Origin: Nocardioidaceae bacterium
GTDB lineage: Bacteria > Actinomycetota > Actinomycetes > Propionibacteriales > Nocardioidaceae
Reading direction: 5' to 3'
Assembly: GCA_013696365.1 (NCBI GenBank)
Contig: JACCYS010000328.1
Location: 1 to 5,380, forward strand
DNA length: 5,380 nt
In this document: one piece after another, positions 1-5,051 of the stretch
How the letters are laid out: each line of letters starts with the position of its first letter
Numbering within the stretch: position 1 is the stretch's first letter
Position numbers and translations under genes: made by a program
The notes under the pieces: generated by a model
What the model was told of the DNA's origin: nothing
The model's database searches: none
The model's input: the letters and a program-made list of their open reading frames with translations, nothing else

Positions 1-633
1 GTGCCGGGGCTGGCAAAAACCCGGCTCGCGCGCCGCGTCGGGCCCGACGCGGCGGCCGATATCGCGGCCGCTGCACTGCTCGACGTGCTCACTGCCGTGC
101 GGTCCAGTGGTGCCCAGCTGCTGGTGGCCCTGATCGGCGAGCTGTCCGCGGCCGCACGACCCGTCGAGGTGGCGGCGGCGCTCAAGGGCGCCGAGGTCTT
201 CGCCCAGCGTGGCGATGGGTTCGCCGACCGGCTCGCCGCAGCGCATGCCGACGCGCGCGCCCTGCTCGGGCCCGGCGACCCGATCCTGCAGGTCGGCATG
301 GACACCCCCCAGCTGACCGCCGCCCTGCTGTCGGACTCGCTTCGGGCAGCCGCCACCTGTGATGCGGTGCTCGGGCCGGCCGAGGACGGCGGCTGGTGGG
401 CGTTGGCCGTTCGGGACGCGGCCTGGGCGCAGGCCCTGCGTGCCGTACCGATGTCACGCCCCGACACCGGTGCGCTCACCACCGCAGCGCTGGTGGGGTT
501 GGGTGTCGAGGTGAGCACCTTGTCGCCGCTGCGTGACGTCGACACCTGGGAGGACGCCGAGCACGTGTCGCGCATCGCTCCGGAGGGCCGTTTCGCGGCT
601 GCGGTTTCAGTCGCGCGGCCTGCGGCCCGGTGA
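1..633 (+). CDS. DUF2064 / TIGR04282-type glycosyltransferase-like protein, N-terminally cut by the window
   Basis: This is a nucleotide-diphospho-sugar-transferase-fold protein of the DUF2064 (TIGR04282) family, distantly related to the MobA/CofC-type nucleotidyltransferases. The acceptor and exact reaction are unknown here. Numbering visible codons from 1, the family landmarks are a PGLAKTRL segment at residues 2-9 (the end of the usual nucleotide-binding K-x-P-x-PG-x-x-KTRL motif), GMDTPQLT at 99-106 with the likely metal-binding Asp101, GPAEDGGWWAL at 125-135, and DVDTWEDA at 179-186 near the C terminus. The window opens inside the first motif, so the initial GTG reads as Val and the true start lies upstream by roughly 10-20 codons. 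The remaining 210 residues run intact to a TGA and match the family's usual C-terminal extent. The protein has no membrane segments and should be cytosolic. It lies 224 bp upstream of recA on the same strand with promoters between them, so co-regulation with recA is not implied. NCBI names some relatives after arsenosugar biosynthesis, but nothing in this window supports that role. Confidence 0.88.
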   Translation: MPGLAKTRLARRVGPDAAADIAAAALLDVLTAVRSSGAQLLVALIGELSAAARPVEVAAALKGAEVFAQRGDGFADRLAAAHADARALLGPGDPILQVGMDTPQLTAALLSDSLRAAATCDAVLGPAEDGGWWALAVRDAAWAQALRAVPMSRPDTGALTTAALVGLGVEVSTLSPLRDVDTWEDAEHVSRIAPEGRFAAAVSVARPAAR

Positions 634-676
634 TCTTCCGACGTTGTGAACGGCTGGATCGGCGTGTCGCCTCCAG

Positions 677-692
677 TCGAACAGGTGTTCGG
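677..692. promoter_or_regulatory. LexA (SOS) box upstream of recA
   Basis: The site reads TCGAACAGGTGTTCGG, a near-perfect palindrome. It fits the actinobacterial/Bacillus-type LexA box (TCGAAC-N4-GTTCGA) at all but the last position. It lies 165 nt before the recA start, which agrees with LexA repression of a distal recA promoter. A TANNNT -10-like element (TAGCGT, 695-700) directly follows and could belong to that promoter, with LexA covering the core region. I see no convincing -35 hexamer at the right spacing, so the promoter itself is less certain than the operator. Confidence 0.9.
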
Positions 693-758
693 TCTAGCGT
701 GTCCACAGACGTCGCCGAGGCTGGCCGTCGTCCACCGGGAAGCAGTTTGCACGCGGCG

Positions 759-781
759 TTGTCGGTGGCGGCACCTAGATT
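759..781 (+). promoter_or_regulatory. RecA-NDp promoter (LexA-independent damage promoter) of recA
   Basis: TTGTCGGTG at 759-767 is followed by exactly 8 nt and then TAGATT at 776-781. This matches the whole published consensus TTGTCRGTG-N8-TANNNT. In mycobacteria this promoter class drives recA and other repair genes after DNA damage independently of RecA and LexA, through the PafBC activator. Transcription should start near position 788, giving a recA leader of about 70 nt. That PafBC acts in this organism is inferred from the motif; pafBC is not in the window. Confidence 0.9.
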
Positions 782-789
782 CTGTGGCG

Positions 790-806
790 AGGGGCGACCC
801 GCCCCT
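790..806 (+). other. Stem-loop at the predicted 5' end of recA mRNA
   Basis: AGGGGCG (790-796) and CGCCCCT (800-806) are perfect inverted copies separated by ACC, giving a 7-bp, almost all-GC stem. It begins about two bases after the predicted start of the RecA-NDp transcript, so the mRNA would carry a 5'-terminal hairpin. Such hairpins can protect mRNA from 5'-end-dependent decay. It lies well before the ribosome binding site and should not block initiation. The function is inference. Confidence 0.5.
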
Positions 807-846
807 GGAACATGGACCAGACAACAGACACCGTCCGACACGACCC

Positions 847-855
847 AAGGTGGGG
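847..855 (+). promoter_or_regulatory. Ribosome binding site of recA
   Basis: The purine-rich AAGGTGGGG ends two bases before ATG 858, with its AAGG core 7 nt from the start codon. This site, together with the Actinobacteria-typical N terminus starting MAAGDRDKALD, fixes the recA start at 858. It argues against the in-frame upstream GTG at 630. Confidence 0.85.
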
Positions 856-857
856 CA

Positions 858-1925
858 ATGGCCGCTGGAGACCGCGACAAGGCACTCGACACTGCGCTTG
901 CACAGATCGACCGACAGTTCGGCAAGGGCTCGGTCATGCGACTGGGCGATGACGTCCGGGCTCCGGTCGAGGTCATCCCGACCGGCTCCATCGGCCTCGA
1001 CGTCGCCCTCGGCATCGGCGGACTTCCGCGCGGCCGGGTGGTCGAAATCTATGGCCCCGAATCGTCCGGCAAGACGACCGTTGCACTGCACGCGGTGGCC
1101 AGTGCCCAGCGCCAGGGCGGCATCGCTGCGTTCATCGACGCCGAGCATGCACTCGATCCCGAGTATGCCAAGCGCCTGGGCGTCGATACCGACGCCCTGC
1201 TGGTCTCGCAGCCCGACACCGGCGAGCAGGCGCTCGAGATCGCTGACATGCTGATTCGCTCCGGCGCGCTGGACGTCATCGTTATCGACTCGGTGGCCGC
1301 TCTGGTGCCGCGCGCGGAGATCGACGGCGAGATGGGCGACAGCCACGTCGGCCTTCAGGCTCGGCTGATGAGCCAGGCGCTGCGCAAGATCACCGGCGCG
1401 CTCAGCGGCGCCGGCACCACCGCCATCTTCATCAACCAGTTGCGCGAAAAGATCGGTGTGATGTTCGGGTCTCCCGAGACGACGACCGGCGGTCGCGCAC
1501 TCAAGTTCTATTCCTCGATCCGGCTCGACGTACGCCGCATCGAGACCCTCAAGGACGGCACCGAGATGGTGGGTAACCGCACTCGGTGCAAGGTGGTGAA
1601 GAACAAGATGGCTCCGCCGTTCAAGCAGGCCGAGTTCGACATCATGTACGGCCAGGGCATCAGCCGCGAGGGTGGGCTGATCGACATCGGTGTGGATGCA
1701 GGGCTCGTCCGCAAGGCGGGCGCCTGGTACACCTACGAGGGCGACCAGCTCGGTCAAGGCAAAGAGAACGCTCGGACGTTCCTGCGCGACAACCCCGACC
1801 TCGCGGACGAGCTGGAGAAGCGCATCAAAGAGAAGTATGGCGTCGGCGCCAAGGTGGACGAGCCGGCACCTGATGGTGCCGGGCCGCCGGTTGCAGTCAC
1901 CGAGCCGGCCGTCGTCAACTTCTGA
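858..1925 (+). CDS. recA: RecA recombinase
   Basis: RecA is the DNA-dependent ATPase that forms filaments on single-stranded DNA, catalyses strand exchange and activates LexA self-cleavage. The 355-residue product has the family's usual length, with E. coli-like numbering. It shows a short N-terminal helix (about 1-30), Walker A GPESSGKT at 66-73 with Lys72/Thr73, catalytic Glu96, Walker B VIVID at 140-144, loop L1 around 155-166, and an intact loop L2 from about 193 (INQLREKIGVMFGSPETTTGG) with the allosteric Gln194. The C-terminal domain ends in a short variable Pro/Ala/Val-rich tail. There is no intein, unlike some mycobacterial recA genes. The start at ATG 858 is set by the ribosome binding site. 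The frame stays open back to GTG 630, but that stretch holds the operator and promoter. A LexA box and a RecA-NDp promoter lie upstream, so SOS and LexA-independent damage induction are both expected. recX follows after 23 nt. Confidence 0.99.
   Translation: MAAGDRDKALDTALAQIDRQFGKGSVMRLGDDVRAPVEVIPTGSIGLDVALGIGGLPRGRVVEIYGPESSGKTTVALHAVASAQRQGGIAAFIDAEHALDPEYAKRLGVDTDALLVSQPDTGEQALEIADMLIRSGALDVIVIDSVAALVPRAEIDGEMGDSHVGLQARLMSQALRKITGALSGAGTTAIFINQLREKIGVMFGSPETTTGGRALKFYSSIRLDVRRIETLKDGTEMVGNRTRCKVVKNKMAPPFKQAEFDIMYGQGISREGGLIDIGVDAGLVRKAGAWYTYEGDQLGQGKENARTFLRDNPDLADELEKRIKEKYGVGAKVDEPAPDGAGPPVAVTEPAVVNF
1863..1882 (+). repeat. Perfect 8-bp inverted repeat in the recA 3' coding end
   Basis: CCGGCACC (1863-1870) and GGTGCCGG (1875-1882) flank a TGAT loop. 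In recA mRNA this gives a strong stem-loop over the codons for the poorly conserved C-terminal tail (P-A-P-D-G-A), 43 nt before the stop. No T-run follows. It could modulate recA-recX readthrough or 3'-end stability, but translating ribosomes would melt it, so any role is conjecture. Confidence 0.4.
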
Positions 1926-1948
1926 GCCGTCCGGGCACGGTCGCACTC

Positions 1949-2512
1949 GTGAGGCGTTATCCTGGGGACGACCCGGCAGAAGACCCCGAGCAAGTGGCGC
2001 GCCAGATCTTGTTACGTCGGCTCACTGATCAGCCGCGCAGCCGCGCAGAGTTGGCCAGCACGCTGGCGCGCAAGGGCGTGGCCGACGACGTGTCCGGCCG
2101 AGTCCTCGACCGCTTCGAGGAGGTCGGCCTGGTCGATGACGATGCGTTCGCTGTCGCCTGGGTGCAGACACGTCACCGGGGGCGCGGTCTCGGGCGTCGT
2201 GCTCTCGCACACGAATTGCGCCGCAAGGGCATCGACGACGAGGTGGCCCGCACCGCCTTGAACGACGTGGGTGAGCAGGACGAGCGATCGGCAGCTGCCG
2301 AGTTGGTCTGCCGGAGGCTGCCCGGGATGAGCCGGCTCACCAGCATCACCGCTCAACGGCGGCTGCTGGGGATGCTGGCGCGCAAGGGTTACGGGGCGGG
2401 CGTGGCAGTGCCCGTCGTCCGCGAGGCACTGGCAAATCGGGGTGGCGACGCGACAGATGACGAGCATGTGGCTAACGCCGTGGCAACGGACACGTCGCTT
2501 GACCAGCAGTGA
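1949..2512 (+). CDS. recX: RecX, regulatory partner of RecA
   Basis: RecX binds in the RecA filament groove and modulates its growth, ATPase and strand exchange, usually as an inhibitor. The 187-residue product is made of the family's tandem three-helix repeats: a first unit at about 16-60 (ARQILLRRLTDQPRSRAEL...), a second at about 64-106 containing DDDAFAVAWVQTRHRGRGLGRRAL, where the DD-x-FA and RxRGxGRRxL pattern is diagnostic, and a third at about 110-160. The tail is polar and variable. The GTG at 1949 is chosen because it gives the usual N-terminal length and lies 23 nt after the recA stop, but no good Shine-Dalgarno precedes it. An in-frame GTG at 1994 (Val16) is a possible alternative. 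The close spacing and absence of a terminator suggest co-transcription with recA, so RecX would be damage-inducible. The protein is cytosolic. Confidence 0.94.
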   Translation: MRRYPGDDPAEDPEQVARQILLRRLTDQPRSRAELASTLARKGVADDVSGRVLDRFEEVGLVDDDAFAVAWVQTRHRGRGLGRRALAHELRRKGIDDEVARTALNDVGEQDERSAAAELVCRRLPGMSRLTSITAQRRLLGMLARKGYGAGVAVPVVREALANRGGDATDDEHVANAVATDTSLDQQ

Positions 2513-2527
2513 TGGCCCCCATACCGT
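2499..2527 (+). promoter_or_regulatory. Candidate housekeeping-sigma promoter for rny
   Basis: TTGACC at 2499-2504 (5 of 6 bases of TTGACA) is followed after 17 nt by TACCGT at 2522-2527 (a TANNNT -10, as usual in actinobacteria). The -35 overlaps the last codons of recX. Transcription would start near 2534, leaving a leader of about 177 nt before rny. The spacing and -35 are good, but hexamer matches of this quality also occur by chance. Confidence 0.5.
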
Positions 2528-2544
2528 GAGAGCACGAAGGGACC

Positions 2545-2607
2545 GTGAGCCGCCTGACGGCATTGATGACCGACGATGATCGCGGCCCGCCTGCGCGGGC
2601 GGCTTAG
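2545..2607 (+). CDS. Possible 20-codon leader ORF upstream of rny
   Basis: A GTG at 2545, preceded by GAAGGGA (2536-2542), opens a frame encoding MSRLTALMTDDDRGPPARAA and ending at TAG 2605. The spacing between the purine run and the start is short but workable. Its start would be about 11 nt from the predicted transcript start. Its Pro-Pro pair falls on the GCCCGC/GCGGGC hairpin, the kind of place where slow translation could alter RNA folding. I recognise no family. A frame this short easily arises by chance, so this is a candidate only. Confidence 0.2.
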   Translation: MSRLTALMTDDDRGPPARAA

Positions 2608-2617
2608 GTAACCAGTC

Positions 2618-2674
2618 ATGGATTGGCTGGCGTATGTGGCTATGGCACGCTCGAGGCGTCGGCCCCTTCGCTGA
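2618..2674 (+). CDS. Possible 18-codon leader ORF upstream of rny
   Basis: ATG 2618 opens a frame for MDWLAYVAMARSRRRPLR, ending at TGA 2672. The product would have a short hydrophobic start and an Arg-rich end. A weak AGG (2606-2608) overlaps the stop codon of the preceding short frame, so the two could be translationally coupled. The stop lies 36 nt before the rny start. There is no homology that I recognise, and chance occurrence is quite possible. Confidence 0.15.
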   Translation: MDWLAYVAMARSRRRPLR

Positions 2675-2698
2675 CTCCGTTGCAGGCGGAGCACGACC

Positions 2699-2706
2699 GA
2701 GGGAGG
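2699..2706 (+). promoter_or_regulatory. Ribosome binding site of rny
   Basis: GAGGGAGG is a strong Shine-Dalgarno. It lies 4 nt before the GTG at 2711 and 7 nt before a second in-frame GTG at 2714. By spacing, the second GTG is the more likely initiator, which would shorten the protein by one residue without functional effect. Confidence 0.8.
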
Positions 2707-2710
2707 CGCG

Positions 2711-4222
2711 GTGGTGTCGGGTAGTGCAGCGCAGACTCTTCCTCTGGTCTTGATGATTGCCCTGACGGCCGTGGTCGTCGGGGCGCTTGTTGTCCTCATG
2801 CGTCGGCTGCCACCGTCGGCTGGGCCTACTGACCCTGCACAGCAGGAGGCCGCGGGAACGCTCAGCGAGGCAATTGTCGACCTTGAGCTGGAGCGGCAGC
2901 GTGCCGAGGTGGCGCGGTTACGCGACGAGATCGAACGGCGCGAGCTTCGCCTGGCCGAGCGGGAAGACCGACTGGATGCCGAGGCTCGCCAGCTCGACGA
3001 CCGGGGCCACGAGTTGGCCGAGCATGACGACGAGCTTGAGCGTCGACGGGTGGCGCTTGCCGACCTGGACACCGCTCGCCGCACCGAGCTTGAACGGGTG
3101 GCCGGCATGGACACGGCGGCCGCCCGATCTGAGCTCCAGGCGGGCTTGGAGCACGAGGCCAAGCTCGCCGCCGCACACACCGTGCGCGAGCTGGAACGCG
3201 AGGCCCAAGAGGACGGTGAGGCACGTGCCCGCCGCATTCTCACCTCTGCCATCCAGCGGCTTGCTTCGCAGCAGACCACGGAGTCGGTCGTCAGCGTCGT
3301 GTCCTTACCCAGCGAGGACATGAAGGGCCGCATCATCGGTCGCGAGGGCCGCAACGTCCGCGCCTTCGAGCAGATCACCGGTGCCAACGTCATCATCGAC
3401 AACACCCCCGACGCGGTGCTGGTGAGCTGCTTCGATCCGGTCCGGCGTGAGGTGGCCCGGGTCGCGCTGCGCGATCTGGTCAGCGACGGACGCATCCACC
3501 CCACCCGCATCGAAGAGGTCTACTCGCGTAGCCTGCGTGAGGTCGAGCGGCTCTGCCTGCGCGCGGGCGAGGACGCCACCACTGAGGTCGGCATCACCGA
3601 CCTGCACCCTGAGCTTGTGCGCACCCTGGGGCAGTTGCGCTATCGCACGTCGTACGGGCAGAACGTCCTCGCGCATCTGCTGGAGTGCTCGCATCTTGCC
3701 CGAATGATGGCTGCCGAGCTGGGCCTGGACCCGGCTGTCTGCGCACGAGCCGCGCTGCTGCACGACATCGGCAAGGCGCTGACCCACGAGTCTGAAGGCA
3801 GCCATGCATTGGTCGGCGCCGAGCTGGCCAAACGGCACGGCGAGTCCGCCGATGTGGTGCACGCCATCGAGGCGCACCACAACGAGGTGCCCCCACGAAC
3901 TGCCGAAGCCGTGCTCACCCAGGCTGCCGACGCGATCAGCGGCAGCCGACCCGGTGCCCGCCGCGAGTCGATGGAGGCATACGTGCAGCGGCTGACCTCC
4001 TTGGAGGCGATCGCCAACGACAAGCCGGGGGTCGCCAAGGTGTTCGCCATGCAGGCTGGCCGGGAGCTTCGCGTGATGGTCTATCCGCTCGAGGTGGACG
4101 ATCTGCAGGCGCAAGTGCTGGCCCGTGACATCGCCAAGCAGGTCGAGCAGGATCTGACCTATCCAGGTCAGATCAAGGTGACCGTCGTCCGCGAGTCGCG
4201 GGCCACCGAGACCGCCCGCTGA
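2711..4222 (+). CDS. rny: Ribonuclease Y (membrane-anchored endoribonuclease)
   Basis: RNase Y is a membrane-tethered endonuclease that starts decay of many mRNAs. The 503-residue product has the complete family layout: an N-terminal transmembrane helix at about 9-30 followed by Arg-Arg; a long charged coiled coil at about 45-180, rich in Glu/Arg/Leu; a KH RNA-binding domain at about 190-260 with the signature GRIIGREGRN at 206-215; and an HD hydrolase domain at about 315-410 with metal-binding His351-Asp352 (HDIGKALTHE) and a distal Asp407. The conserved C-terminal DLTYPGQIKVTV closes the protein. All key residues are present and the length is close to the usual 510-520. GTG 2711 or 2714 is the start, set by the strong GAGGGAGG. 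A candidate promoter at the recX end suggests transcription independent of recA-recX, although readthrough is possible. Mycobacteria and streptomycetes are known mainly for RNase E and J, so RNase Y is taxonomically informative. The stop lies 10 bp from the converging gluD stop. Confidence 0.97.
   Translation: MVSGSAAQTLPLVLMIALTAVVVGALVVLMRRLPPSAGPTDPAQQEAAGTLSEAIVDLELERQRAEVARLRDEIERRELRLAEREDRLDAEARQLDDRGHELAEHDDELERRRVALADLDTARRTELERVAGMDTAAARSELQAGLEHEAKLAAAHTVRELEREAQEDGEARARRILTSAIQRLASQQTTESVVSVVSLPSEDMKGRIIGREGRNVRAFEQITGANVIIDNTPDAVLVSCFDPVRREVARVALRDLVSDGRIHPTRIEEVYSRSLREVERLCLRAGEDATTEVGITDLHPELVRTLGQLRYRTSYGQNVLAHLLECSHLARMMAAELGLDPAVCARAALLHDIGKALTHESEGSHALVGAELAKRHGESADVVHAIEAHHNEVPPRTAEAVLTQAADAISGSRPGARRESMEAYVQRLTSLEAIANDKPGVAKVFAMQAGRELRVMVYPLEVDDLQAQVLARDIAKQVEQDLTYPGQIKVTVVRESRATETAR
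4151..4174 (-). terminator. Perfect 10-bp inverted repeat in rny; candidate terminator for the opposing gluD transcript
   Basis: GATCTGACCT (4151-4160) and AGGTCAGATC (4165-4174) are exact inverted copies around ATCC. The repeat lies over rny codons for D-L-T-Y-P-G-Q-I, 46 nt before the rny stop, and 58 nt past the gluD stop on the other strand. On the gluD transcript this region is untranslated, so the hairpin could fold freely and act as a terminator or 3' stabiliser. Neither side has a T-run, but actinobacterial terminators often lack one. In rny mRNA, ribosomes would cover it. Confidence 0.45.
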
Positions 4223-4232
4223 GAGGTGAGGG

Positions 4233-5051
4233 TCAGGCTCCCACGTTGAGTTCGGCTTGCGAGCCGGTCGCCCGCCCCATGCGCTGTTCGAGCCACGTGG
4301 CGAAGCGTGACAGCGAGTAGTTCACCGCGATGAACATCGCCGCCAGCACGATGGCCACCGGCAAGATGTTGGTGAACTCGATGGAGATCGCACGCCCGAC
4401 GTTGGTTAGCTCCTCGTAGGGGATCACGTAGCCGAGCGAGGTGTCCTTGAGCGTGACCACACTCTGGCTGATGATGGCCGGCAGCATGATCTTCACCGCC
4501 TGCGGCAGCAGGATCAGCTGCATGACCTGGCCCTTGTGCAGGCCCAGAGCATACGAAGCCTCCAACTGACCTCGTGGCACGGCGTTGATGCCTGCGCGGA
4601 AGACCTCGGCGAGCACCGATCCGTTGTAGAGCGTCAGCCCGATGACGAGCGACCAGAACTTGCCGATGACCTCGCTGTAGATCAACGAGATCGCCAGGAT
4701 CATCATCAGCACCGGAACGGCGCGAAAGAACTCCACGACCACCGTGGCCGGCCACCGTAGCCAGGCATGGTCAGAGAGCCGTCCGCTGGCGAACAGGGCG
4801 CCGAAAAGCACTGACAGTGCAATGGCGACCACGGCGACCTGGAGCGTGGTGAGAGCCGCCTCCAGCAGCGCCTGGATGTAGATGGGTGTGACGAACGGTT
4901 CCCAGAGCTCCCCGTCGAGCTGGCCCTCGGCCTGCAGCTTGTAGAGCGTCAACGCGGCCAGCAGCACCAAGACCACGATGGTGATGACGCTGGCTCGCCG
5001 TTGCCGGCGCAGCCCCTCGGGACCGGGGACGTCGAACAGCACGCTACTCAT
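4233..5051 (-). CDS. gluD: Polar amino-acid ABC transporter permease, GluD-like
   Basis: This is an inner-membrane permease subunit of a polar amino-acid uptake (HisM/GlnP-type) ABC importer. The 272-residue length fits GluD of actinobacterial gluABCD glutamate systems (about 270). It has a basic N-terminal stretch (RRQRR, 15-19) before the first transmembrane helix (about 21-37), then helices at about 62-88 and 103-125, further hydrophobic segments to about 210, and a last one at about 228-246. The family segment EFFRAVPVLM is at 107-116. The EAA loop that docks on the ATPase is at about 155-190 (NAVPRGQLEASYALGL, then LLPQA at 181-185). Its ATG overlaps the gluC stop as ATGA, and a good Shine-Dalgarno (GGAGG, complement of 5059-5063) lies within gluC 7 nt upstream, so the two are translationally coupled. 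It is last in the operon, as in Corynebacterium gluABCD, where the operon also converges on recX-recA. Family assignment is certain. Glutamate as substrate is inferred from synteny and resemblance. Confidence 0.9.
   Translation of the reverse strand: MSSVLFDVPGPEGLRRQRRASVITIVVLVLLAALTLYKLQAEGQLDGELWEPFVTPIYIQALLEAALTTLQVAVVAIALSVLFGALFASGRLSDHAWLRWPATVVVEFFRAVPVLMMILAISLIYSEVIGKFWSLVIGLTLYNGSVLAEVFRAGINAVPRGQLEASYALGLHKGQVMQLILLPQAVKIMLPAIISQSVVTLKDTSLGYVIPYEELTNVGRAISIEFTNILPVAIVLAAMFIAVNYSLSRFATWLEQRMGRATGSQAELNVGA

Larger units (their letters stand above)
2513..2710 (+). other. Intergenic leader of rny with small hairpins
   Basis: This 198-bp gap separates recX from rny. Beyond the candidate -10 it holds an 8-nt direct repeat (ACCGTGAG at 2523-2530 and 2542-2549), a 6-bp GC stem (GCCCGC 2585-2590 with GCGGGC 2595-2600, loop CTGC), a 6-bp stem with one G-U pair (GTCGGC 2658-2663 with GCTGAC 2670-2675, loop CCCTTC) and a weak 5-bp stem (CTCCG 2675-2679 with CGGAG 2687-2691) that competes with it. 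None has a T-run, so none is a convincing terminator. Two short possible reading frames also lie here. I recognise no riboswitch family. Confidence 0.5.

Noticed and set aside
630..857. In-frame extension of recA back to GTG 630, overlapping the stop of the first gene
   Set aside because: This stretch contains the LexA box and the RecA-NDp promoter, and its translation resembles nothing in RecA. ATG 858 has a strong ribosome binding site and gives a standard RecA N terminus.
812..952. Possible 46-codon frame starting in the recA leader and overlapping the recA start out of frame
   Set aside because: It has only a weak GGAA upstream, its composition looks like a shifted reading of recA, and the overlap would compete with recA translation. 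It is best explained as a shadow.
1928..1941. CCGT/ACGG inverted repeat between recA and recX as a terminator
   Set aside because: It has only 4 bp of stem and no T-run, which is too weak to support termination.
2585..2600. GCCCGC/GCGGGC hairpin as a recX terminator
   Set aside because: The stem is only 6 bp, it is followed by GGCTTAGG rather than a T-run, and it lies downstream of the likely rny promoter, so a leader element is the better description.
2389..3510. 373-codon open frame on the - strand across recX and rny
   Set aside because: Its product is a low-complexity Ser/Arg/Ala-rich string without domains, as expected antisense to the Glu/Arg/Leu coiled coil of RNase Y in GC-rich DNA.
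3305..4114. 269-codon open frame on the - strand within rny
   Set aside because: It has no recognisable domain and lies entirely antisense to the conserved KH and HD domains of RNase Y.
4168..4755. 195-codon open frame on the - strand overlapping gluD
   Set aside because: It is a shifted frame of gluD with a His/Arg/Gly-rich composition and no membrane segments. The gluD frame carries all the permease motifs.
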